The notes under the pieces were generated by a model. It was not told the origin of the DNA. It made no database searches and saw nothing but the letters and a program-made list of their open reading frames with translations. A stretch of 36,984 nucleotides of DNA from Actinomyces ruminis. Its GTDB lineage: Bacteria > Actinomycetota > Actinomycetes > Actinomycetales > Actinomycetaceae. The stretch lies in the NCBI RefSeq assembly GCF_002154335.2, contig NZ_MTPX02000033.1:1-36984 (forward strand), read 5' to 3'. Shown here piece by piece: positions 1 to 9,900 of this stretch; position 1 is the stretch's first letter, and each line of letters starts with the position of its first letter. The translations under genes and the position numbers were made by a program.

Positions 1-336
1 CACCGGGCCCGCAATGCCCGCTGCCGCCTGACCGCCGCGGCGGTGCCCGGGGCCGTGGCCGCCTGCCGCCTGACGACGGCGCTCGGCGCCCCGCTCGCGG
101 GCGTGTTGGAGGCCGTCGCCGGGGGAGTGGCAGAGTCTGGACACGCCGACGCATCCCGACGCACCGCCCTGTCCGGGCCGCGCTCTACCGCGCGCCTGCT
201 GGCCCTGCTGCCACCGGTCGGGCTGCTGCTCGGCTCCGCGATCGGCGCCCAGCCCGGGCGGATGCTGCTCGACGGCGGCTGGGGCAGCGCCCTGGGGGTG
301 GCTGGCGTAGCCTTATGGGCATCGGCCACTGGTTGA
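1..336 (+). CDS. TadB-like type II secretion F-family protein, C-terminal part (5' end outside window)
   Basis: Open from the first base of the window to TGA at 334-336, so only the last ~111 residues are present. The fragment has the alanine/leucine-rich pattern of the actinobacterial tad locus TadB-like protein: a helical stretch with CRLTTALGAPLAGVLE, a GPRSTARLLALLP turn, then two C-terminal hydrophobic segments (PPVGLLLGSAIGA and GSALGVAGVALWA). Family members are inner-membrane platform proteins of the Flp/Tad pilus or type II-like secretion machine and work with a CpaF-type ATPase, which would be expected upstream, outside the window. The 3' end overlaps the next gene by 22 bp, which fits translational coupling with the TadC-like partner. 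Family assignment rests on pattern and on the pairing; no catalytic motif exists in this family. Confidence 0.72.
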   Translation, partial: HRARNARCRLTAAAVPGAVAACRLTTALGAPLAGVLEAVAGGVAESGHADASRRTALSGPRSTARLLALLPPVGLLLGSAIGAQPGRMLLDGGWGSALGVAGVALWASATG

Positions 337-899
337 CCGGCAGGCTGGTCGCGGCGGCGGCCGCCGCCCCGGAGGAGGTTGACGAGGCGCTCGTTTTGGA
401 CCTGGCCGGGGCCGCGCTCGCGGCCGGCGCATCGGTGCCGGGGACGCTCCAGGCACTGGGGCGGGCGCTGGACGACGAGGCTCTGGAGGTGGTCGGTCGG
501 GCCCTGCTGCTGGGGGCCGACTGGGACGAGGCCTGGCGGGCGGGGCGCGGGGGAGCGGATGCTGCTATGGACGGCGTGCAGGAGGACATCGGGGTCGATG
601 GTGCGACAGGGCCGCGCCGGCGTTGGTGGAACCGGGCGGAGTCGCGAGCCGGAGTTCGTCATGCCCGGCTCGAGGCTTGTCTGCGGCCGGGCTGGGAGGA
701 CGGCGCCTCGCCCGCGCCCCTGCTAGCCGGCACTGCCGCCTCCCTGCGGGCGGGACGGCAGGCCGCAGACGCGGAGGCCGCCGAGCGCTTGGCCGTCCGC
801 CTGGTACTACCGCTGGGTACCTGCTTCCTGCCTGCCTTCATCATCCTGGGCATCGTTCCGGTGGTGATGAGTGTCGGCATGGACATGCTGGCCGGATGA
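315..899 (+). CDS. TadC-like type II secretion F-family membrane protein
   Basis: A 194-residue protein starting with ATG inside the end of the TadB-like gene. It has an acidic, alanine-rich N-terminal half (EEVDEALVLDLAGAALAAG), a T2SSF-like helical core (LAGTAASLRAGRQAADAEAA, residues about 138-157) and a C-terminal hydrophobic hairpin with LPLGTCFLPAFIILGIVPVV. This ending is characteristic of actinobacterial TadC/T2SSF proteins. It probably forms the membrane platform with the preceding TadB-like protein. In many actinobacterial tad loci the next genes encode small Flp/TadE-like pseudopilins; here none follows, and a methyltransferase gene starts 31 bp downstream. The locus therefore either ends here or has lost its pilin genes. 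Function beyond the family level is inferred. Confidence 0.75.
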   Translation: MGIGHWLTGRLVAAAAAAPEEVDEALVLDLAGAALAAGASVPGTLQALGRALDDEALEVVGRALLLGADWDEAWRAGRGGADAAMDGVQEDIGVDGATGPRRRWWNRAESRAGVRHARLEACLRPGWEDGASPAPLLAGTAASLRAGRQAADAEAAERLAVRLVLPLGTCFLPAFIILGIVPVVMSVGMDMLAG

Positions 900-917
900 G
901 CTCTCGCGGTAAGGCGG

Positions 918-923
918 TACGGT
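918..923 (+). promoter_or_regulatory. Putative -10 box (TACGGT) for a leaderless methyltransferase mRNA
   Basis: TACGGT lies 7 nt before the ATG at 931 and no Shine-Dalgarno sequence precedes that ATG. A TANNNT box at this distance would put transcription start at or next to the start codon, as in actinobacterial leaderless genes. The same arrangement recurs at five other starts in this window. Confidence 0.5.
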
Positions 924-930
924 CACCTCT

Positions 931-2569
931 ATGACCGCCGCCGTCCCCACCCCTCCGGCTGGGCTTGCTCCCACCCCTCCGGCTGGGCTTGCTCCCACCC
1001 CTCCACCCATGGCCACCCCCGCCCAGGCGGCAGCCCTGCGCGCCGACCTGGAGGCGTCCGGCTGGGGTGTGGACGCCGTCGCCGAGCTGCTCGGTCCCGC
1101 CGCCGACGCCGCCCTGCGCCGCGAGCAGCGCTATCCCGCCCTGCGGCGGGTGCGGGAGGTGCTGAGTGCTGCGCGCACCGGTGCCGATACTGGCAGCGCG
1201 GCCGACCCCGTCGCCGTGCTGACCGCGCTGTTCATGCTCGGAGAGTCGGTGCCCGCCGCCGAACTGGATGCCGCACTGCCGCGCACGGGTGCCGCCGGCG
1301 CCCAGGACATGGGCCTGGTGGTCGCGGTTGACGACCGAGTACGGGCCGCCGTCGATCTGCGGCCCCACGAGGCGCACGACGACGCTGGTGAGGTGCGCTG
1401 GTGGGTCGCCTCCGACCTGGGGGAACTGGTCTCGCAGGGACAGCTCGCCCCCGATCATGTCCTGGGCATCGGTGGAGCCGGGCTGACGCTGGCAGGCCTG
1501 ACCCCGCGCACGCCCGTTGACGCCGCTCTCGATCTGGGCTGCGGCTGCGGCATCCAGACCCTGTACCTGCTGCGGCACGCGGACCACGTCTCGCCACCGA
1601 CATCTCCCACGGGCGCTGGCCTTCACCGCCTTCAACACGGCCCTGGCCGATACGGATCCCGCGCGGTTGGAGCTGCTGCGTGGCTCCTTCCTGGAGCCGG
1701 TGGCGGGGCGCCGCTTCGACCTGATCGCCACCAACCCGCCCTTCGTTATCACGCCGCCGGCGGTGCGGGAGGCGGGACTGCCGCTCATGGAGTACCGCGA
1801 CGCCGGCGGCCCCGTCCTGCCCACGCTCCTGCCCGCCCTCGGGGAGCACCTGACCGGCGGCGGCATGGCCGTCATGCTCGGCAACTGGGAGCACCACGCC
1901 GGGCAGGACTGGCGCGAGCGCGTAGGCGGTTGGCTGCCCGACGGGGTCGACGCATGGGTCATTCAGCGGGAGGTGCAGGACCCGGTCGAGTACGCCACCA
2001 TGTGGCTGCGCGACGGCGGCACCACTCCCGAGCGGGACCGCGCCGGCTTCGAGGCCGCCCTGGGGGCCTGGATCGACGACTTCGCCGGTCGGGACGTGGA
2101 GGCGGTCGGTTTCGGCTACGTGGTGCTGTACCGTCCCGAGGACGCCGATGATGCAGCGAGAGCGCCCTGGCGGGTCCTGGAGGAGATCACTACGCAGCCG
2201 ACCACGCCGCTAGGGCCGCACGTGGCCCAGGTGGTGCACTCGCGCAGCCGCCTGGCCGGCATGAGCGATGCGGAGGTGGTGTCGCTGCATCCCGTCGTCG
2301 CCCCCGACGTCACCGAGGAACGCCACCTGCGTCCCGGGGACAGCGAGCCCAGCGTGATCCTGCTGCGTCAGGGCGGCGGCTTCGCCCGCAGCGTGCGGGC
2401 GTACACGGCGCTGGCGGCGCTGGTGGAGGTGGCCGACGGCGAGTTGAGCGTGGGGCAGATCGCCACTGCTGTGGCGGCGCTTACCGACGCCGACGCCAAG
2501 GCGCTCACGGCGCGCATGGTCGCCGATGCGCGCGCCCTGCTGGCTGATGGCCTGCTGCTGTGGGAGTAG
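931..2569 (+). CDS. Class I SAM-dependent methyltransferase (N6-type, NPPF motif), interrupted by two 1-bp gaps
   Basis: The protein has a ~190-residue N-terminal region, then a Rossmann methyltransferase core with motif I (LDLGCGCGIQTLYLL) and the catalytic NPPF motif (IATNPPFVITPP). A C-terminal extension follows. NPPF is typical of enzymes that methylate exocyclic or side-chain amide nitrogen (PrmC/RsmC-like); this architecture is found in actinobacterial proteins annotated simply as methyltransferase. The reading frame changes between motif I and NPPF. Adding one base near 1590 and one C near 1608 restores the smooth segment VVATDISPRALAFTAFN and gives one 546-residue protein. As deposited, the first frame runs on to 2151 out of register. 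The N-terminus carries a proline-rich tandem repeat. An alternative start at 1009 would skip that repeat, but the TACGGT box supports 931. The substrate is unknown. Confidence 0.75.
946..1004 (+). repeat. 24-bp tandem repeat (2.5 copies) in the methyltransferase N-terminus
   Basis: Two identical 24-bp units (946-969, 970-993) and an 11-bp partial third copy encode APTPPAGL-type repeats just after the start codon. The unit is a multiple of three, so copy-number change would keep the frame. It probably encodes a flexible, unstructured tail. Confidence 0.85.
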
Positions 2570-2625
2570 AGAGGACGCATCGCATATCGGGCTTGCCGAT
2601 CGTGCGCCTGTGTCCTCATAATGGT

Positions 2626-2659
2626 GGGGAGTCGAGCGGCGGTAACCACCCGACTCCCC
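2626..2659. terminator. Hairpin between convergent genes
   Basis: GGGGAGTCG (2626-2634) and CGACTCCCC (2651-2659) form a perfect 9-bp stem with a 16-nt loop. It lies between the methyltransferase stop and the stop of the small minus-strand gene, so it could end transcription in both directions. There is no U-tract on either side, so it is only terminator-like. Confidence 0.55.
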
Positions 2660-2681
2660 GGAGACATCCGGGATGTTGATC

Positions 2682-2837
2682 TCAGCGGCCCAGTAGGACG
2701 CTGAGCAGAGCCGCAAGGGCCCAGATCATCGGCGGAACAGTTTCGATCGCAGTCCGCCAGATCTGGGCCTTTTGCCTGCTCTTCATCCCCGTGGGCGCCT
2801 TGGCCTGGCAGCGTCGGCGCTTCCGGTTCTTCGACAT
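2682..2837 (-). CDS. Small basic protein with C-terminal membrane segment (51 aa), unrecognised
   Basis: A 51-codon reading frame on the minus strand that starts MSKNRKRRRCQAKAP. The N-terminal half is strongly basic (many Lys/Arg) and the last ~17 residues (PPMIWALAALLSVLLGR) are hydrophobic, enough for one short membrane helix. A purine-rich AGGAGGTGAG ribosome-binding sequence lies about 10 nt upstream (complement of 2845-2854). The gene is convergent with the methyltransferase, with a hairpin between them. I do not recognise the family. The composition could suit a small tail-anchored protein or a small cationic peptide. The ribosome-binding site and clean ending are the main support that it is real. 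Confidence 0.5.
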   Translation of the reverse strand: MSKNRKRRRCQAKAPTGMKSRQKAQIWRTAIETVPPMIWALAALLSVLLGR

Positions 2838-3035
2838 GCCCAGAGCTCACCTCCTCTCGGTGCACACTCCCCGGCAGAGACATCTGCGTTGATCCGGGGT
2901 TGCGCCGTGGAGGCCCCGCCATCATCGCATGGATCGAACGAAGACAAGTGGCCCGTTTCCGGGGATGCCGGGTGTATGCGGCGGGGTCTGGGTAAAGACG
3001 GTTCTCGTCTGGGGCCCGGACCCTGCGTGACGCAA

Positions 3036-3058
3036 GTTGGTTTACATAGTTGACCAAC
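3036..3058. promoter_or_regulatory. Inverted repeat upstream of the toxin-antitoxin remnant
   Basis: GTTGGT (3036-3041) and ACCAAC (3053-3058) are separated by 11 nt, 15 bp before the ATG of the antitoxin remnant. Phd/VapB-type antitoxins usually autorepress through such palindromes, so this may be the old operator. The arms are short and chance occurrence is possible. Confidence 0.3.
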
Positions 3059-3073
3059 CTGAACCAGGTGGGG

Positions 3074-3226
3074 ATGCTCGACAGTATTAAGACCGTGAAG
3101 GTTCAGTAGGTGAAGACTCACCTGTCGGCGCTGCTGGCGGAGGCGGGGCGTGGCTTCACCATCAACAATGCCCGTGGATCGCGAACTATTGTGCGACTGA
3201 TCCCGGCTGTGGGCGTGAGAGGGCGA
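3074..3226 (+). pseudogene. Phd/YefM-type antitoxin remnant with in-frame stop
   Basis: Reading from ATG at 3074 gives a short start that meets TAG at 3107-3109. The same frame then continues VKTHLSALLAEAGRGFTI and SRTIVRLIPAVG. The pattern (K)THLSxLLxxxxxGxxxxIxxxxxxxVRLIP is the conserved core of Phd/YefM antitoxins, which neutralise a partner toxin and bind the operon's own operator. A GTG at 3110 could start a shortened product lacking the first ~12 residues. It is directly followed in the same frame by a PIN-type toxin remnant. The stop and the missing N-terminal strand suggest a decayed antitoxin. Confidence 0.6.
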
Positions 3227-3534
3227 GTGAGCGATTTCCTGCTCGACACCCATGCCCTCATGTGGGCGATCAATGAACCCAACCGGCTGGGGCCCGGAGT
3301 CGCGCAGGCGTCGCGGGTGTTGGAGAATCGCCTTCTGGTGTCCGCGGCGAGCTCCTGGGAGCCGAAGTTCTGCCGATGGGCTGGAAGCATGGCCGGCTGA
3401 GTGGTCAGTTGGAGTGGGCGCATCGTGATCCCTTCGACCGGATGCTCGCGGCTCAGGCGATCAGCGAATCGTTGATTCTGGGCGCCGTTGACCCGGCATC
3501 CTCGGGGCTCTCCGGCCTCAATGGTCTCTGGTGA
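3227..3534 (+). pseudogene. VapC-like PIN-domain toxin remnant, frameshifted and shortened
   Basis: From GTG 3227 the frame reads FLLDTHALMWAINEPNRLGP and ENRLLVSAASSWE, the N-terminal half of a PIN-domain ribonuclease with its first metal-binding Asp (LLDTH) and the SAxSxWE motif. That frame stops at 3398-3400. A second frame from about 3364 continues the homology with WAHRDPFDRMLAAQA and ends at TGA 3532-3534; HRDPFDRML is the typical C-terminal PIN motif. The spacing between SSWE and HRDPFDRM is shorter than usual, so there is an internal deletion as well as a frameshift. PIN toxins cleave RNA, but this copy cannot make a full domain. It pairs with the antitoxin remnant just upstream. Confidence 0.72.
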
Positions 3535-3930
3535 GGTGACCAGGCGGCGCGTCCAACGCCGTTGAGCCGGTCGCTCAGGCGTGGGCAGCTTGCGGCTTGG
3601 GAGCAGGACGGCTGTGTCGGGGTGTGTGTGCTGGATGACTGTCTCCGCGTGTCCGGCACGGTACTCACGCACCTCCTGCATGCTGGCGGTGTTCCCTTCG
3701 GCGGTGGACTGAGCACTCCGGTTCTCTGGCGAAGGGGCGCGCCGCAGCGCCCGAACGCCAGATTGTGGCGATGTTTTCTTAGCGAGATGCGGATTATGCA
3801 TATTTGGGTATTAATCGCGATCCAATCGTTGTGTCTGCGTGGCGATTGTGAGGATCGTGCTTGAAATGTTGCTGCAAAGACAGTCAAACGTGAGTCATAG
3901 GCGGAAGTAACGGGGTACTGTGTATGACCC
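3535..3930. other. Gene-poor stretch before the pilus operon
   Basis: No reading frame here resembles a known protein on either strand. The last ~150 bp is noticeably richer in A/T than the rest of the window, as expected near a promoter for the pilus operon. A short inverted repeat lies at 3823-3848. No confident -35/-10 pair was found; TACTGT at 3916-3921 is only a weak candidate. Confidence 0.5.
3823..3848. promoter_or_regulatory. Inverted repeat upstream of the pilus operon
   Basis: CAATCG (3823-3828) and CGATTG (3843-3848) are separated by 14 nt and flanked by further complementary GATCC/GGATC bases with a small bulge. It lies about 145 bp before the pilus operon start. It could be a regulator-binding site, but short arms in low-complexity DNA can arise by chance. 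Confidence 0.25.
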
Positions 3931-3993
3931 ATGCGGGAGCGATGTGCCCACGCATGCTGTCGGTCAGTTTTCATCTGCACGGAGAAGTTGTCA

Positions 3994-6900
3994 ATGCGTC
4001 ACGCCGCACGAACCCGCAGTAGACGGGCGCACAATCGCTCCAGGTTCACGGCGGTGCTCACCGTCTTGACTCTGTTCGCCAGTGCCTTCATCGGTGGTGC
4101 GGTGCTGCCGATTCAACCTACCGCGCAGGCGGCCGAGGTTGTGGTTAACCTGGGTGAGGCCACGGCAATTCAGCATGACGTTACGACCAACTCCTATACC
4201 ACCGCCGCGTCGGCGTATAACTCCGCGTGTGTGCGTTACTCCCCGCAGGGGAACGGTTACACCACTTCTACGGTCAGTTCTTCGGAGAATATCTTCGCGT
4301 CCTTCGGCTACGGCCGCGCGCAGGGAATGGCCAACTGTCCAACTGCCTACAATGACGCGATTCAGAGCACCGTCGGGTTAAAACCTGCGGCGACGGACAG
4401 TGTCACTGCTGGCAGCCCCTTCCTGGTGGCCACCATGCGTCATCACAACAACCCCGTCGTCCAGCTCGGTCAGATCACCCCCACGGTCGTCAACGGCACC
4501 ATGGACCTAACCCTGGGCAGTGCCATTAGCTCGTCCTTCCCCTGGACACTGACCGAGACCAGCAACACCTGCCGTTCCACCTTCGACTCCGAGGGCCACT
4601 ACGTCTCCGACGGGAGCGGTCAGTACGCCTATGACGTGAATGGCAACATAGGGCTCCGTTCCACAGGGACGTGGTACTGGAATGGTCGGCAGTACGTCGG
4701 GTATTGGAATGGTCCCTACCACTACGCCTACAACCGTAGTGGCAGCCTTGTCTCCCTTCCCAACGGCGACGTCGCCGTGGCTGGCGACTCCGGTGGCGCC
4801 ATCTATGACGTATTCGGCCGCTCCTGCGAGGATGACATCCTAGAGGTGGCCTCCGCGACCGAGTCGACGGCATGGACCGACACCACCACCGGCATCCAGT
4901 ACAAGCTGAAGCTATGGGGCTTCGTCAACAACGGCACCAGCGGTACCTGCTCCGCAGACCTGTCAGGCAGTGACAACCTGGAAGACACCTTCATCACCAA
5001 GGAGAATGCCGAGACCTACGGCTGCCTGTACGGCTCCCTGGAACAGGTGCGCGCCGTCACCTTCGCCAAGGACGTCACTACCGACCCCTCGCTCGAGGAC
5101 TCGACCACCATCCCCACCTTCGACTATGAGAACGTCTCCGCCGAAGGATCCACGGCGCTTGACGACTGGGGCAGTATCAGCTCCCTGACCCCCACCGACT
5201 GGGGCGAGGCGGGCACCGCGCACGACTCCAAGCGCTACGAGCTGCTGGCCCCGGACGATCAGGCCATTATTAAGGAGTCGAATGCCAACACCGTCACCGA
5301 CTCCACCTCCGGCTGGCGGCTGACCGGGGTCACCTGTGTTACCGACGGCAACGGGCAGCCCCTGATGAACCGCAACGGCGAGGTGCTCACCGACTCCGCC
5401 GTCAACCTCTCCGAGGGGACCCTGAACCTGTCCAGCTCCGAACTGGCGGACACCAAGGAGAACACCGCCATCACCTGTACTTGGCACAACGAGTACGTCG
5501 GCCGCTCCCAGCTCACCCTGGTCAAGGAAATCGACGGCATGACCTTCCCCGCCGTCAGCGAGAAGAACTGGACGCTCACCGCCACCCCCACCCAGACCTC
5601 CGAGGAGGGCACCGCCTTCCCGTACCGGACCATCTCCGGCCTGTCCGGCGAGGAGTCCGTCACCGGCCAGTGGACCCGCTCGGGCACCTACACCCTGTCC
5701 GAGGCCACCACCGGCGACGTCGAGGGCTTCTCCCAGCAGGGAGACTGGAGCTGCGTGAACCAGAACGGCGACGCCGTCGCCGTCACCGACTCCCAGGTCA
5801 CCCTCGGCGTCAACGAACAGGTCACCTGCACCGTCACCAACACCTTCAAGACCGGCTCCATCCAGATCAACAAGACCGTCTCCGACCCCGACGGCGGCCT
5901 GACCGACCAGAACAAGACCTACACGGGCACCTACGACTGCGGCAGCGCCAACGGCCGCGACTTCTCCGGCACCTGGTCCGCCACCACCTCCACGCCCGCC
6001 GTCATCTCCGACCTGCCCGTAGGCGCCAGCTGCACGATCACCGAGAACGCCCCCAGCGGCGACCTCAAGGACGACTCCTACGAGTGGACCACCCCCAGCA
6101 TCGACAACCCGTCGGTCGTGGTCCCCACCGCCCCGGCCGCGGGCCAGGTGAACGTCACCAACACCATTGTTCGCAACACCGGCACCATCGACGTCAGCAA
6201 GGTTGTTGAGCCGGAAGACGAGATCGCCGCGGGCGGCTGGACCGGCGGGGCGGATCGTACTTTCCAGGTCGACTACACCTGCACCGGCGACGGCGGCTCC
6301 GGCACGCTGGACGTCTCCACCGGAACCCCGGCGACGCTCACCGTCCCCGCGGGCACCACCTGCTCCTTCACCGAGGCGGCCCCCGAGACCGCGGACGGCG
6401 ACTTCAAGGACTCCTCCTACGAGTGGACCGGCGCGGGCACCTTCGACAACTCCAGCGTCACCGTCGGCAAGGACACCTCCAAGACCATCACCGTCACCAA
6501 CACCTACAAGCGCGTGCTGGTGGACCTGAACCTCGCCAAGCAGGTCGATGGTGACGGCTACAACGGCGGCGAAGCCACCTTCGCCATCGACTACGACTGC
6601 GGGGCCGACTACTCCGGCACCGTCGAGGTCGTCAATGGCGCCTCCGCCACCGTGCAGGTGCCGCGCGGCGCCCTGTGCACCGTCTCCGAGCCCGCCTCCT
6701 CCCTGAACGAGGACCTGCTCGCCGACGCTTACGACTGGGGTACCCCCAGCTACGAGGGTCTCGACGCCGCCGAGGGCACCATGGTGAACGCGGCCGACGG
6801 CGGCAAGACCGTCACCGTCGTCAACCCCACCGAGGCCGCCTGGGGCAAGGTTGCCGTCACCAAGACCGTCAGCCCCGACGCCGGCCCCGTGACCGCAGGC

Positions 6901-9900
6901 ACCACCTTCCCGGTGACCGTCACCTGTGACGCCCCCGCCCAGGGCGAGACCGAGAACTACACCGGCACCTTCGACCTGGCGGCCACCGGCTCCACGGCCA
7001 CCGCCACCACGCCCTACATCGCCGCCGGCGCAAGCTGCACCGTCAGCGAGACGGCCCCCACCGGCTCCGAGGGCCTGACCGACGCCTCCTACAAGTGGAA
7101 CGTCGGCCCCGAGGACCAGACCGTCACCGTCCAGGGCGACCACACCGAGCAGGTAACCGTCACCAACACCTGGCAGCGCGACCATGGCGACTTCACCATC
7201 ACCAAGCAGCTGACCGACCTGGACGGCCAGGGCGCCGACAACACCTACTCCGGCACCTGGACCTGCACCCACCCCGGCGACGAGGACGCCACCGGCACCT
7301 GATCCGTGACCGGTGGTGGCACCGCCGTGCTGAGTGTGACCTCCGGGCCCGCCACCAGTAACGGCAACAGTGCCGCCGTGCTGCTCGGCTCTACCTGCAC
7401 GGTCACCGAGAACGACCCCGGCGCCCCCAACGACGCCGACCCCTCCTACGTGTTCTCCACCGCCGGCACCACCTCCGGCCCGGTCGTCATCGACCCCGAC
7501 ACCCGCACTGGCAACGTGGATGTCACCAACGTGGTCGCCCGCACCACCGGTGGACTGACCATCACCAAGAGCGTGGAGGGCGCGCAGGCCGGCACCGGCT
7601 TCGCCGACACCGACTTCACCTTCACCTACACCTGCACCCCGCTGACCGGCGAGGCCATCACCGGCACCGCCACCGTGCGCGCGGGCCAGACCAGCGAGAC
7701 CATCACCGGCATTCCCGAGGGCTCGTCCTGCACCGTCACTGAGGACACGGGCGCTCTGCCCGCGGCCATCGACCCCTACCGCTGGGACGAGGACGGCACC
7801 TCCATGACGGCAACTCCGTCGAGCGGGGCGGCGGTATCCGCAGACGGCGCGAGCATCTCCTTCACCATGCCTGGCGGCGAGGACGCGGGCGTGGCCGTGG
7901 CCGCCACCAACACCATGAGCGAGCGCTACGGCTCCATCCAGGTCACCAAGACCGTCGCCGAGGCCAACAAGGCGAACGGCTTCACCGGTGCGGGGGAGAA
8001 GCTCTTCCCCGTAACCGTCACCTGCGGAGACGCCCAGGCCTACTCCGGAACCCTCGCCGACGGTGAGACCGTCACCGTCGAGGGCATCCCGCTCGGCCGC
8101 ACCTGCACGGTCACCGAGGGCACCATCAGCGGCGGCCTTGCCGACGGCTCCTACGCCTGGGGTGAGCCCACCATCACCGACCCGGTTACGGTCACCAGCG
8201 AGGACGCCTCCTCCGGCACCGTCACCGTCACCAACACCATTGAGCGGGTGCGCGCCGACGTGAACCTCACCAAGGTGCTGTCCGGCGAGCTGGCCAGCCA
8301 GTTCGGCGCCGACAACTCCTACTCCGGTTCCTTCACCTGCACCCACGACGGCGACGCGACGTGACCGGCACCTGGAGCGTGGACGGTGCCGGGAATGCCG
8401 CCATCACCTATGACGGCGGCCAGGCCCCTTACGTCGACTCCACCTGTACGCCCACCGAGGACCTGGACGCCTCCGGCGCCCCGGACACCGACCCGTCCTT
8501 CTCCTGGGGCGAGCCCACATACGACCCCACCACCGTGACCGCGGACGGCACTGCATCCATGACGGTCACTAACACCGTGAACCGGGACATGGGCTCCCTG
8601 ACCGCTGCGAAGACGGTTATCGGTGAGACGAACGGCCTGAAGGACGGCCAGACCTTCACCCTGAACGCCACCTGCACCGCCCCCGGTGTGGATGGTGAGC
8701 TCACCGCCACCGCCATCGTCGCGGACGGCGATTCCGGTGTCGCCTTCGACCGGGAGATCCCGGCCGGCTGGACCTGCGCCATTAGCGAGACCAGCCCCAC
8801 CCAGGACCAGCTCAAGGACTCCTCCTACGCCTGGGAGATGGCCACTGTATTCCCCGACGAGGTCACCATCGCCAAGGACGAGACTGTGGAGGTGTCCGCC
8901 ACCAACACGATCCGCCGCGTCACCTCCGGCCTGAGCCTGAACAAGGCCTACGGGGACGGGCTGTCCGACGGCGTCGTCGTCGACGAGTCCTTCTCCGGCG
9001 ACATCGCCTGCCACTACGACGACGACCAGGGCACCACCCAGGATTGGAACCTGACCTGGACGGCCGACGGCGCCGGCGCGGTCACCATCGACGGCCTGCC
9101 GGAGGACGGCCTGCCCCTGGGCACCGTGTGCACCGCCACCGAGAACGCCCCCACCCAGGACCAGCTGAAGGACATCTCCTACCGCTGGGCCGATCCGGAA
9201 GTCTCCGACCCGGTCACTATCGGCGCTGACTCCGCCGCCAACACGCTCACCGTCACCAACGACGCTGAGCGCGCCGCCCAGCCGATCACCGTCACCAAGG
9301 CCTACGCCGGCGTCGACGGCGCCCTGACCGACGGCGCCACCGTGCGCGGCGGCTGGTCCTGCACCCAGGCGGACGGCAGCGAGGTCGGTGGGCGCTGGGA
9401 GCTGCCCGCCTCCGGCGGCTCCGTCACCATCACCGAGGGCGCCGCCGGCGCCACCCTGTACGCCGGCTCCGACTGCACCCTCACCGAGGACACACCTATC
9501 GACACCTCCGGGCTGAGCGACGCTTCCTACGCGTGGAACAACCCCGTCTACGCCGTCGCTGCCGACGGGCAGACCTTCACCGAAGGCAACACGCTGACGG
9601 GCATCGCCCAGGACTCCGACCCGGTGCTGCGGGTAACCAACTCCACCCAGCGCATCTACGGCGCCCTGGCGATCAACAAGCTCGTTGACGGGCTCGATGG
9701 CGTCATCGCCGCCACCTCCAACACCTACGCCGGCACCTGGTCCTGCACCGCGCAGGACGGCACTCGCAACGAGGGCACTTGGCGGGTCACTGGCGCCGGC
9801 GCCGCCACCCTGACCGGCGACTACACGCAGATCCTGGTCGGCTCGACCTGCACGGTCACCGAGACCGGCCGGCCCACCGCCCCCGCCGGTTCCGACCCGT

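Noticed and set aside
3453..3980. A minus-strand frame of 175 codons upstream of the pilus operon
   Set aside because: It has no recognisable motif, covers the antisense of the toxin remnant and has unlikely composition; no start signal.
7300..7302. TGA as a selenocysteine or programmed readthrough codon
   Set aside because: Parallel repeats have Trp at this place, no SECIS-like structure was noticed, and a one-base change from TGG explains it more simply.
4963..8346. A 1,127-codon open frame on the minus strand opposite the giant repeat protein
   Set aside because: It is glycine/valine/aspartate-only sequence with no domain, the expected mirror of a GC-rich repeat gene, and it runs across the lesions of the plus-strand gene.
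8361..8361. Programmed frameshifting or phase variation at the gaps
   Set aside because: Runs are only two to four bases, no slippery heptamer or downstream pseudoknot was noticed, and the same pattern occurs in unrelated housekeeping-type genes.
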